Below are positions 1 through 6,760 of a DNA stretch of 16,539 bases, in pieces (the stretch's first letter is position 1; the number at the start of each line of letters is the position of its first letter). Both the position numbers and the translations under genes were made by a program. The stretch spans positions 1-16,539 of the forward strand of contig CALKUW010000052.1 in the NCBI GenBank assembly GCA_937996585.1, given 5' to 3'. The notes below the pieces were generated by a model. That model saw only the letters and a list, made by a program, of their open reading frames with translations. It searched no databases and was not told the DNA's origin. The DNA is from an uncultured Flavobacteriales bacterium. GTDB taxonomy: Bacteria > Bacteroidota > Bacteroidia > Flavobacteriales_D > Sanyastnellaceae.

Positions 1-1535
1 CGGACCCAACGGAAATCGTAGGTGCGGCACGGAGGCAGCGCCGCAAAGAACTTGCCTGTCTCATTGCGTGCGCGGAAAACCCGGAACACGGATGGTCCCC
101 CATCCGTCGACCGGACCTCGATGACATCACCCTTCTCCCATCCCGGGGCCTCGCCCAGCATGACGGCCAGCTCCTCACCCGGCTCCTCGATGAACTCGAC
201 CCTGTATATGTCGAGGTCATCTCCTCCAGCACGTGCACTGGAAATGTATCCGGTGCGGCCTGAGGCATCCAATGTCAAGATGGCTTCATCTCCCGGCGTA
301 TTCAAGGGATGACCCAAATGCTCAGGTTCGCTCCAACTTCCGTTGTCAAGCCTGCGGCAACGGTACAGATCGAATCCCCCCATGCCCGGGCGGCCATCCG
401 AGGCAAAAATCAACGTCTGACCATCCGAGCTGATGACAGGGCTCTCCTCCTCTCCCGAAGTATTGATTCGCTCACCCAGGTTCAAGGGCTTGGACCAAGT
501 GCCGTCCGGAAGCATCACCGTCCGGTACAGATCCCGACCACCCTGACCACCCGGACGGTCGGAAACAAAAATGCGTTCAATACCATCAAAACGTTCCGAC
601 ACGAAAGTCTCCCAATGCCTTGAGTCAATCGGATAACCCAACTTCTCCTCTTCGGTCCAACCACCGCTGGCATCCTGTCCCAATTTCCATATGCCCCCTT
701 CACCACGGAATTCCTGGTAGGCAAGTAAAGCCTCTTCATCTCCCACAATCCCCACCGTTGTCATTTCCCGGCCTTCCGTACCAATTTCCATCCGCATAGG
801 ACGGGACCAACCGTCTTCGGTCCTCCGGGAGCGGTAAATGCGGCCTTCTCCACGGAACCGCCCTCCCACTGTTCTATGGGAGGTGAAATAAAGGGTTTGC
901 CCATCCGGGGACAGCACGGGAGCATAATCGTCAGCGCTGCTGTTCAAAGCGCCCTCTGCTGTGATGTCCACAGCCACGGGATGCTTGACACACCGCAATG
1001 CGAAATCGCATTCCGCAATGACTTCCAGCGCCCTTTCATGTCTAAAATCCCGCTTCGGGTAACGCTTCATCACTTCTTGTGCAAGACCCTGTGCTTCAGC
1101 AAAATGATACGCCATCTGAAACACCTCGAGTCCCAACTCCAACACCTCCTCCGGCGGAAGCGACTGATCGACCGAAAAGGCATTGTACCGATCCGCAAAA
1201 GGTCCATCAACGGCGAGGTGCACCAAAGGCACCGCCTCTTCAATCCGCCCGGGAAGGGACTTCAGGCAGAGGGCCCACTTGTATGCGAAGTTCCGGTTCG
1301 TGGGTTCAGCCAGGAAAAGTTGCTTGAGCAGCACCTCTGCCTCCAACCAGTTCTCCTCGATGATCAGCCTGTTGGCCTCCGTGTAAACCTCCTCAGAGTC
1401 AAAGTCTCCACCCGGACCGACCGCCCAGCCGGCAAGGCGGGCGGGTTCCGGCCAACGACCGTCGACGAAGCTCATCTGTGCCGACGCCGTGAGCGTCATG
1501 CATAACAGTCCGAAAAGAAGAATCCTTCGCGTCAT
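1..1535 (-). CDS. PorE/OmpA-like outer-membrane protein with TPR and PD40 beta-propeller (3' end outside window)
   Basis: The frame is open from the ATG at 1535 to the left edge: 511 residues, with the C-terminus missing. Residues 1-20 are a signal peptide (MTRRILL..., cleavage probably after ASA at 17-19), so the protein is exported. Residues about 45-175 are helical and TPR-like. Residues about 195-447 hold PD40/WD40-like propeller blades, with repeated units such as SPDGQTLYFTS (209-219), SSDGQTLIFASDGRPG (369-384) and DLYR (335-338, 389-392). Residues about 450-511 look like the start of a regulatory beta-sandwich (NETGKF...LPP). This order (TPR, propeller, regulatory domain, then normally a C-terminal OmpA peptidoglycan-binding domain) is that of PorE and related Bacteroidota OmpA-family proteins; PorE belongs to the type IX secretion machinery. 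The OmpA domain would lie outside the window, so it is unconfirmed. The gene follows the E2 gene on the same strand after 93 bp. Confidence is good for the architecture and low for a specific PorE role. Confidence 0.8.
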   Translation of the reverse strand, partial: MTRRILLFGLLCMTLTASAQMSFVDGRWPEPARLAGWAVGPGGDFDSEEVYTEANRLIIEENWLEAEVLLKQLFLAEPTNRNFAYKWALCLKSLPGRIEEAVPLVHLAVDGPFADRYNAFSVDQSLPPEEVLELGLEVFQMAYHFAEAQGLAQEVMKRYPKRDFRHERALEVIAECDFALRCVKHPVAVDITAEGALNSSADDYAPVLSPDGQTLYFTSHRTVGGRFRGEGRIYRSRRTEDGWSRPMRMEIGTEGREMTTVGIVGDEEALLAYQEFRGEGGIWKLGQDASGGWTEEEKLGYPIDSRHWETFVSERFDGIERIFVSDRPGGQGGRDLYRTVMLPDGTWSKPLNLGERINTSGEEESPVISSDGQTLIFASDGRPGMGGFDLYRCRRLDNGSWSEPEHLGHPLNTPGDEAILTLDASGRTGYISSARAGGDDLDIYRVEFIEEPGEELAVMLGEAPGWEKGDVIEVRSTDGGPSVFRVFRARNETGKFFAALPPCRTYDFRWV

Positions 1536-1543
1536 GTGAACGG

Positions 1544-1551
1544 CCAAAATA
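1544..1551 (-). promoter_or_regulatory. Weak -7-like element before the propeller gene
   Basis: On the minus strand this reads TATTTTGG, matching 5 of the 6 fixed positions of the Bacteroidota -7 consensus TAnnTTTG. A TTG lies 24 bp upstream, longer than the usual 17-23 bp. It ends only 8 nt before the ATG at 1535, which would leave an almost leaderless message. This is a candidate only; the gene could also be read through from the E2 gene. Confidence 0.25.
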
Positions 1552-1628
1552 GACCGCCTGCTTGGTTTAATCCGTCAAAAAAGACCGGGAATGATGAAGG
1601 GGCCCTCCTACAATTCAACAGGTAGTGT

Positions 1629-3002
1629 TCAAACCACTTCCCGATTGGGATCGAACGCCTCGAGGTAGTCCGCCACACGTCGAACGAAACTGCCACCGAG
1701 CTGGCCATCCACCACCCTGTGGTCGTAGCTGTGGGACAGGAACATCATGTGCCGCACTGCGATCACATCTCCCTCATCCGTTTCAATGACCGCCGGCTTC
1801 TTGCGGATGGCCCCCAAAGCAAGGATGCCCACCTGAGGCTGGTTGATGATGGGGGTTCCAAAGACATTGCCGAATGTGCCCACGTTGGAAACCGTGTAGG
1901 TCCCTCCCCCGATTTCGTCGGGCTTGAGTGCCCCCTGCCTGGCACGGTTGGCGAGATCGTTCACGATGGTCGCAAGCCCGTTGAGGTTGTAGCGGTCGGC
2001 ATTCCTGATCACCGGTACGATGAGGTTGCCTTCCGGCGTTGCCGCCGCCATGCCGATGTTGATGTTCTTCTTGAGGATGATCCGATCACCATCCACGGAG
2101 GCGTTGACACCGGGAAAATCACGCAGCGCCTTGGCCACAGCCTCGATGAAGAAGGGGGTGAAGGTCAGCTTCTCTCCGGTTTTGGCCTGGAATTCCGCCT
2201 TGTTGCGGTTGCGCCAGTCAACGACGCGGGTCACATCTGCTTCCACAAAGGAGGTCACGTGCGGACTCGTCTGCACACTGCGCACCATGTGATCGGCGAT
2301 CAGCTTGCGCATGCGGTCCATCTCCACGATTTCATCCTCTCCCGACACGGGGGGCGGGGCCGTTGGCATTGGTGCCGGCTTCGGCAATTGAACGGTAGGA
2401 GTCGCAGATGGCTTTACCGCCGGTTGCACAACCGATGCTGCTGCCGAAGACCGCTGTTCAACATGGGCCAGAATGTCCCGTTTGGTCACCCGCCCTTCCT
2501 TGCCGGTTCCCACCACGGTATCCAACTCAGCCTGACCAATGCCCTCCTTTTCCGCAATGCTCCTCACCAACGGGCTGTAGAACCTGCCCCCACTGTTCCG
2601 GGCAGGTTTGCCGACTGCCGCATGCCCATTGGATGCCGCAGCCACCAAGGGGGTTTCCAGGGCTTCCACGACCTCGGGTTCCACCGCAACGGGTACGGGT
2701 GCCTCGACGGATTCGGGAGCCGGGGTGGGCGCTGATGTTGCAGGGGCAGCCGTGGCTTCGACTTCTTCCCCATTCACGGAAAAGGTAGCGATGGGCTGTC
2801 CAACCTGGACCACATCGCCTTCTGCCACCAAATGCTTGACGAGCACCCCATCCTCCGGTGCCGGAACTTCGGAATCAACCTTGTCCGTGGCGATCTCAAT
2901 GATGGGGTCGTCGGCGGCGACATGCTGACCCTCTTCAACCACCCATCGAATGATGGTTGCCTCGGCCACGCTCTCGCCCATTTTTGGTAGCAGGATCTCC
3001 AT
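1629..3002 (-). CDS. 2-oxoacid dehydrogenase complex E2 component (dihydrolipoamide acyltransferase)
   Basis: This protein of 457 residues carries acyl groups on a lipoyl arm and transfers them to CoA in a cytoplasmic 2-oxoacid dehydrogenase complex. Domains in order are: a lipoyl domain at 1-75 (MEILLPKMGESVAEA start, lipoylated lysine K41 in ATDKVDSE); an Ala/Pro-rich linker; the peripheral E1/E3-binding domain at about 141-183 (YSPLVRSIAEKEG ... GRVTKRDIL); a second Ala/Pro linker; and the catalytic domain from about 223 to the end with the active-site motif SYDHRVVDG (H428, D432). The frame is open further upstream to 3050, but the ATG at 3002 starts exactly at the conserved lipoyl-domain N-terminus. 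A consensus -7 box at 3038-3045 lies inside the longer reading, so 3002 is chosen. No E1 or E3 gene is in the window. The sequence does not settle whether the substrate is branched-chain 2-oxoacids, pyruvate or 2-oxoglutarate; the MGESVAEA lipoyl signature suggests the branched-chain or 2-oxoglutarate type. Confidence 0.93.
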   Translation of the reverse strand: MEILLPKMGESVAEATIIRWVVEEGQHVAADDPIIEIATDKVDSEVPAPEDGVLVKHLVAEGDVVQVGQPIATFSVNGEEVEATAAPATSAPTPAPESVEAPVPVAVEPEVVEALETPLVAAASNGHAAVGKPARNSGGRFYSPLVRSIAEKEGIGQAELDTVVGTGKEGRVTKRDILAHVEQRSSAAASVVQPAVKPSATPTVQLPKPAPMPTAPPPVSGEDEIVEMDRMRKLIADHMVRSVQTSPHVTSFVEADVTRVVDWRNRNKAEFQAKTGEKLTFTPFFIEAVAKALRDFPGVNASVDGDRIILKKNINIGMAAATPEGNLIVPVIRNADRYNLNGLATIVNDLANRARQGALKPDEIGGGTYTVSNVGTFGNVFGTPIINQPQVGILALGAIRKKPAVIETDEGDVIAVRHMMFLSHSYDHRVVDGQLGGSFVRRVADYLEAFDPNREVV

Positions 3003-3037
3003 GGATGTATTGCCCGGAGGGGTGTTTTGAACGGCAT

Positions 3038-3067
3038 CAAAGGTACGCACGCAGGAACCCGACCCAA
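3038..3067 (-). promoter_or_regulatory. Bacteroidota-type promoter of the E2 gene
   Basis: On the minus strand, TTG at 3067-3065 and TACCTTTG at 3045-3038 are separated by 19 bp. This matches the Bacteroidota primary-sigma consensus TTG-N17-23-TAnnTTTG at every fixed position. It sits in the 76-bp gap between the glycosyltransferase stop (3079) and the E2 start (3002), and predicts a start of transcription near 3030-3034 and a leader of roughly 30 nt. It implies the E2 gene is transcribed independently of recR and the glycosyltransferase, and it rules out a start at 3050. Confidence 0.6.
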
Positions 3068-3078
3068 TGCCGACGGTA

Positions 3079-4974
3079 TCAATCCTTGCGCAAGTTCATC
3101 AACAATTCGAGGTCGCGCATCCAACCGAAGTCCGAAGCATACCTCAAATCGAGCCGACGCGCTTCAGCAGGGGTGGATGCCCTGTCTCCGGAACCCACGA
3201 ACAGGATGCCCTCCGGCATGGACGGCAATCGGACATCTCCTTCCCAGCCGCGATGAAAGCCCAACCAAGTGGCTTTGCCGGTAAGGACTTTCCAAGCGCT
3301 TCGACGCCCGAATGCCTGACCATGCTTCCCCCTGCCGGACCCCATGAACAATGTGACCAATGACCAGAAGATGTCCAGGCGGCGCTTCACCCGCATCCTG
3401 TCGGACCTGCCGAGTCCATCAGCCCCCCAACTCAGCCTGGCAGTCGGGGCCCCATCCCGCCGAATTCCTCCCAACGCCAGCAAGAGGCGATCCGGAACGA
3501 TGCGGACATCCGCCCCTGTCCCATCCGCTTGCCGCAACAGTGAAAGACAGTGCTTTCCTCCGATTTCCGAACCGACCAGCACCATGTCACAGGTCGCCAT
3601 GCCTTCGAGCACCTCCTCCCTATTGTCCGCATCCAATGTCCTGACATCAAGGGAGCTCCCATAACTGCCCTCGACCCATTCCCTTATTCGGGCCATGCCC
3701 GATCCAGGCACGAGCAATCCCACCTTCGGCCGCACGGTTCGCCACCGGTACGATTGGGGTTTCAGCCAGACCATCAAGCCACGAACGAAGTAGGGCACAA
3801 CAGTGAGCAAAACACCTGAAAACAAAGCCGACAATCTACTGACCCTCAAAGTCTCAGGAAGTGCAGAATAAACCACAACCAAAGAGAGGCCGGCTACGGA
3901 TCCCACCACCAGCGACCGCAGGCGCTGGAAGGGTTGGTCACTGCTTCCGAACCAACGTCCCGTCCACCAGGCCGAGACAGCAGCAACACCCGTCAAGGTC
4001 AACTTGGGCATCAGCGGATGCTGCATACCTGTGTACGCACCGTGCACCTCCAACGTCGCCCAGGCCACGAAGGCAGAAAGCGCGACATCCAAAACCGCAG
4101 TGATGTGGCGCTGTACCCACCCGTGCAGAAAGGCGGAAACGGTGCGCAACCGGATACCCAATCTGATCATCCAACGCATGGCCCAAGCTTGCCCTCCAGC
4201 AAAGTGCTTCTCGCTGAAAATCCGCATCGCGTCATGGAACACCCGCACGTAAGAAAGGCTCCCCTTCTTGGTACTCTCACCTTTGAAGTGCACTATGGGC
4301 GCCTCACTGAAGTAGCGATTCACCCAACCACCTTGTAAAATCCTCAGGCTCAAGTCTATGTCCTCACCATACATGAAGAAGGCCTCATCGAGCATGCCCA
4401 CTTGATCCAATGCCGCCCTCCGCATCCACATGAACGCCCCGCTGAGCACCTCAACATCGGCGGTTTCAGCCGCATCCACGTGTCCGAAGTAGTAGCCGTT
4501 CATCCGTGGGCTGCGCGGTGCCAGACGCCAAAGACCACTCAACCGGCAAAAAGAGGCCCAAGGCGTAGGAATGCCGCGTTTGCTCTCGGGCAACCACCTG
4601 CCGGAGCCGTCGAACATGGGCACACCCAGACCTCCGATTTCGGGGTGGCGGCTGACGTGCTCGAAGACCTTGATGAAGGTGTCCTGAGCCACAATGGTAT
4701 CCGGATTCAACAGAAGGATCCAATCCCCACGCGAAACGGCATACCCCCGGTTGTTGGCTGCGCTGAAACCCACATTCTCAGGCAGTGCGATAACTTGAAC
4801 TGATGGATGATTTAAATTAACCCAATCAACTGAACCATCAGAACTTGCGTTGTCGACAACAATCAATTCGGACGCCCCGTCACCCAACGGCTCCATCGCC
4901 TTCAATGCAGATGCAATACAGAGGGACAGGTAGCCCTTCACATTGTAACTGACCACGATGACGGACAGCTTCAT
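3079..4974 (-). CDS. Membrane-anchored family 2 glycosyltransferase fused to a degenerate polyprenyl glycosylphosphotransferase-like region
   Basis: This 631-residue protein probably adds a sugar during surface polysaccharide synthesis on the cytoplasmic face of the inner membrane. Residues 1-260 are a GT-A fold family 2 glycosyltransferase of the rhamnosyltransferase-like type: SVIVVSYN at 4-11, VVDNASSDGS at 39-48, LLLNPDT at 87-93 (DXD-equivalent) and GEDIDLS at 203-209. Residues about 290-405 contain about four membrane helices. Residues 415-500 look like a Rossmann-type domain (VGLLVPGSG ... DMVLVG). Residues 529-631 begin with KRRLDIFWSL, resemble the membrane-entry helix of bacterial sugar transferases, then pass to WKVLTGKATWLGF (561-573) and YASDFGWMRDL (612-622), as at the end of that family. 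The catalytic middle (KFRTM, Asp-Glu dyad) is missing. The start ATG overlaps the recR stop as ATGA (4971-4974), so translation is probably coupled. The sugar and acceptor are unknown. Confidence 0.88.
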   Translation of the reverse strand: MKLSVIVVSYNVKGYLSLCIASALKAMEPLGDGASELIVVDNASSDGSVDWVNLNHPSVQVIALPENVGFSAANNRGYAVSRGDWILLLNPDTIVAQDTFIKVFEHVSRHPEIGGLGVPMFDGSGRWLPESKRGIPTPWASFCRLSGLWRLAPRSPRMNGYYFGHVDAAETADVEVLSGAFMWMRRAALDQVGMLDEAFFMYGEDIDLSLRILQGGWVNRYFSEAPIVHFKGESTKKGSLSYVRVFHDAMRIFSEKHFAGGQAWAMRWMIRLGIRLRTVSAFLHGWVQRHITAVLDVALSAFVAWATLEVHGAYTGMQHPLMPKLTLTGVAAVSAWWTGRWFGSSDQPFQRLRSLVVGSVAGLSLVVVYSALPETLRVSRLSALFSGVLLTVVPYFVRGLMVWLKPQSYRWRTVRPKVGLLVPGSGMARIREWVEGSYGSSLDVRTLDADNREEVLEGMATCDMVLVGSEIGGKHCLSLLRQADGTGADVRIVPDRLLLALGGIRRDGAPTARLSWGADGLGRSDRMRVKRRLDIFWSLVTLFMGSGRGKHGQAFGRRSAWKVLTGKATWLGFHRGWEGDVRLPSMPEGILFVGSGDRASTPAEARRLDLRYASDFGWMRDLELLMNLRKD

Positions 4975-5597
4975 TCGCGCGCCTCATTCGACCCCAACTG
5001 CATATCGTAGGGCATCCGCTGTTGAAGGGAGCGGATCAGCGTCAACTCATCCGCGTATTGCAGTTCGTCCCCCACGGCCACACCGCGAGCCAGGGTGGTC
5101 ACCTGTACATCAAATTCTTTGAGTCGCTTGTGGATGTAGAAGGCGGTTGTATCCCCCTCCATGGTGGTAGGCAGGGCAAAAATCACCTCCTGCACCTTGC
5201 CTTCCACGATGCGGGAAAGCAACCCCTCGATGCGCAGGTCCGCTGGCCCCACGCCATCCATGGGGCTGATGACGCCACCCAAAACATGGTACCTCCCTTT
5301 GAAATGCCCGGTGGACTCAATGGCCAAGAGGTCCCGGAGGTCCTCCACCACCGCAATCCGCGCATCCTCGCGACGGACATCGTTGCAGATCGAGCACACC
5401 GCATCTTCGCCGAGGTTGCCGCACACCGCGCAGGACAACACCCCCTCCTTCATGTCCTGTATTGCCTCCGTGAAGCGGCGTACCTCTTCCTCGGGACGCC
5501 CCAGGATGTGCAAGGCTAGCCGCAGCGCGGTTCTCCGCCCTACACCGGGCAAGCCGGCAATCTGATCGACTGCGCGGTCGATGAGTCGAGAGGGCAT
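4971..5597 (-). CDS. recR: Recombination mediator protein RecR
   Basis: RecR (208 residues; E. coli RecR is about 201) works with RecO, and in some bacteria RecF, to load RecA onto single-stranded DNA at gaps during recombinational repair in the cytoplasm. The N-terminal helix-hairpin-helix is seen as GLPGVGRRTALRLALH (15-30). A four-cysteine zinc site follows (C56, C59, C68, C71: CAVCG and CSIC). The Toprim domain begins at VVEDLRDLLAIE (83-94) and continues through GRYHVLGG (101-108) and ALPTTMEGDTTAFYI (141-155). The conserved C-terminal YADELTL is at 181-187. A GTG at 5609 would add four residues, but the ATG at 5597 fits the usual RecR N-terminus. The stop overlaps the start of the glycosyltransferase gene by 4 nt. 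All expected key residues are present. Confidence 0.96.
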   Translation of the reverse strand: MPSRLIDRAVDQIAGLPGVGRRTALRLALHILGRPEEEVRRFTEAIQDMKEGVLSCAVCGNLGEDAVCSICNDVRREDARIAVVEDLRDLLAIESTGHFKGRYHVLGGVISPMDGVGPADLRIEGLLSRIVEGKVQEVIFALPTTMEGDTTAFYIHKRLKEFDVQVTTLARGVAVGDELQYADELTLIRSLQQRMPYDMQLGSNEARE

Positions 5598-5608
5598 TTC
5601 CACGACCA

Positions 5609-5616
5609 CGAAGTTA
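5609..5616 (-). promoter_or_regulatory. Possible -7 element for recR
   Basis: The minus strand reads TAACTTCG, one mismatch from TAnnTTTG, 11 nt before the recR ATG at 5597. No TTG lies 17-23 bp upstream, so this is weak. A promoter is expected somewhere in this divergent gap, but none is clear on either strand. Confidence 0.2.
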
Positions 5617-5634
5617 ACCGGTCAAGCAGTGCAC

Positions 5635-5652
5635 CGTCACCGGAACGTGACG
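5635..5652. repeat. Inverted repeat in the recR/sulfotransferase divergent region
   Basis: CGTCAC (5635-5640) and GTGACG (5647-5652) are perfect 6-bp inverted arms around a 6-bp spacer. The repeat lies in the 155-bp gap between two divergent genes, which is where an operator could act, but a 6-bp dyad in GC-rich DNA can also arise by chance. No T-tract follows, so it is not a terminator. Confidence 0.3.
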
Positions 5653-5752
5653 AACATCATCCCGCTGGTTGAGCCAAGTCACCTGCGCTCACGAAACCTG
5701 GACGCTCATTGTCACCAGCTCGTACGACACCATCACATCCATCCGAACTGCC

Positions 5753-6736
5753 ATGAACACCTACTCCACCTCCACCGTCTTCATGCTGGCCCCTCAGCGC
5801 CACGGCTCCAACAAGACCCAGTCCATGCTTTCCGCCCAACATCCGGCGCTGCATGGCCCCTACCCACCACTGCCTCGGCAGGCCTTCATCAAGCTGGCAT
5901 CAGAGCTGGGTGACAATCTGCTGGATGAGATGGTGCACAATGCGAACCTCAGCCCCCGACCGTTGACGGCAGACGGGACGCCCATCACCACCGACGAAGT
6001 GCGCGCTGAACTCCAGAAGCGCGGACTGCCGGAAGACGCGTTGGGCATCTCCATAGCCCTGTCCCACATCGGCGCCCACTCCAATGGCCGACCTGATGCC
6101 CGTGTCCTCTGCAAGTCACCGGACAACCTAGACATTGCTGAGCAATTCAAAGGCGGGTTCCAGGACACGACCTTCATCCACCTCATACGCGACCCACGCG
6201 CCGTTTGGAACAGCGCTCGGGGCACGCCACGTGGACCGCAGACCCCGCATGCCGCCGCCCTCAAATGGGCCGACTACCATTCCCGCGTCCTCGAACTCTC
6301 CCGCACGACACCCCTGATCACCCTCAAATACGAGGACCTCATGATGCAGCCTGAAACACAGCTCAAGCGCGCATGCACCTTCCTCGACATCGCCTTCCTC
6401 GACGAGATGCTCGACGACCACGCCTCCAAGGCCGCCAAGGAAGCCGCCACCACCAACCCCGGACTGTGGGGCAACCTCGCAAAGCCGGTGATGTTGAGCA
6501 GGATCGAAGCCTGGAAGGAAGAATTGCCTTCCAATGAAGTCGCCATCATCGAGAACAGCTGCGCCGAAGTCATGGCCGCATTCGGCTACGAACCGATTCA
6601 CCCGGCCCAACCCCTGACGAATGAGCAGAAGGCGTTCAAGCCCATCCTATCCAAAAAGGACGCGGTAAGCGAACCCCGTGCTGAGCAACTGGTCCACATT
6701 GCACAGCTGAAGGACGCTGCGAAGAGTGCTGCCTGA
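5753..6736 (+). CDS. Sulfotransferase family protein
   Basis: This 327-residue protein is predicted to transfer a sulfuryl group from PAPS to an unknown acceptor. Near the N-terminus, APQRHGSNKTQSML (13-26) occupies the place of the 5'-phosphosulfate binding loop, usually close to PRSGT. The 3'-phosphate binding motif is clear: FIHLIRDPRAVWNSARG (141-157) with R146 and S154. LKYEDLMMQPETQLKR (191-206) and the C-terminal pattern with W254 and AAFGYEP (275-281) are also typical of bacterial members. No signal peptide or membrane helix is seen, so it is probably cytoplasmic. The frame is open from a TTG at 5669, but the ATG at 5753 starts just before the binding loop, as expected. It is the first plus-strand gene of the divergent pair, and the TauE/SafE permease gene follows after 24 nt. 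No PAPS-synthesis genes are in the window and the acceptor cannot be inferred. Confidence 0.8.
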   Translation: MNTYSTSTVFMLAPQRHGSNKTQSMLSAQHPALHGPYPPLPRQAFIKLASELGDNLLDEMVHNANLSPRPLTADGTPITTDEVRAELQKRGLPEDALGISIALSHIGAHSNGRPDARVLCKSPDNLDIAEQFKGGFQDTTFIHLIRDPRAVWNSARGTPRGPQTPHAAALKWADYHSRVLELSRTTPLITLKYEDLMMQPETQLKRACTFLDIAFLDEMLDDHASKAAKEAATTNPGLWGNLAKPVMLSRIEAWKEELPSNEVAIIENSCAEVMAAFGYEPIHPAQPLTNEQKAFKPILSKKDAVSEPRAEQLVHIAQLKDAAKSAA

Positions 6737-6760
6737 ACCCATCACCCAAAACGGACTGCC

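Noticed and set aside
876..1505. A 209-codon plus-strand frame opposite the propeller gene
   Set aside because: The minus strand encodes a continuous 511-residue protein with a signal peptide and propeller repeats, so the opposite frame is a shadow.
1577..1650. Possible terminator after the E2 gene: CGGGAA/TTCCCG arms followed by six T on the minus strand
   Set aside because: The arms are only 6 bp with a loop of more than 50 bases, and one arm lies inside the E2 coding end, so a functional hairpin is not convincing.
1719..2735. A 338-codon plus-strand frame across the E2 gene
   Set aside because: It is antisense to the E2 coding sequence, low in complexity with many His, Arg and Gly residues, and without recognisable domains.
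3003..3050. Sixteen-residue N-terminal extension of the E2 protein
   Set aside because: It would require translation from upstream of the best -7 box, and the lipoyl domain normally begins right at the ATG at 3002.
5669..5752. Upstream TTG-initiated extension of the sulfotransferase
   Set aside because: The extra 28 residues show no conserved features and the ATG at 5753 sits at the expected distance from the PAPS loop.
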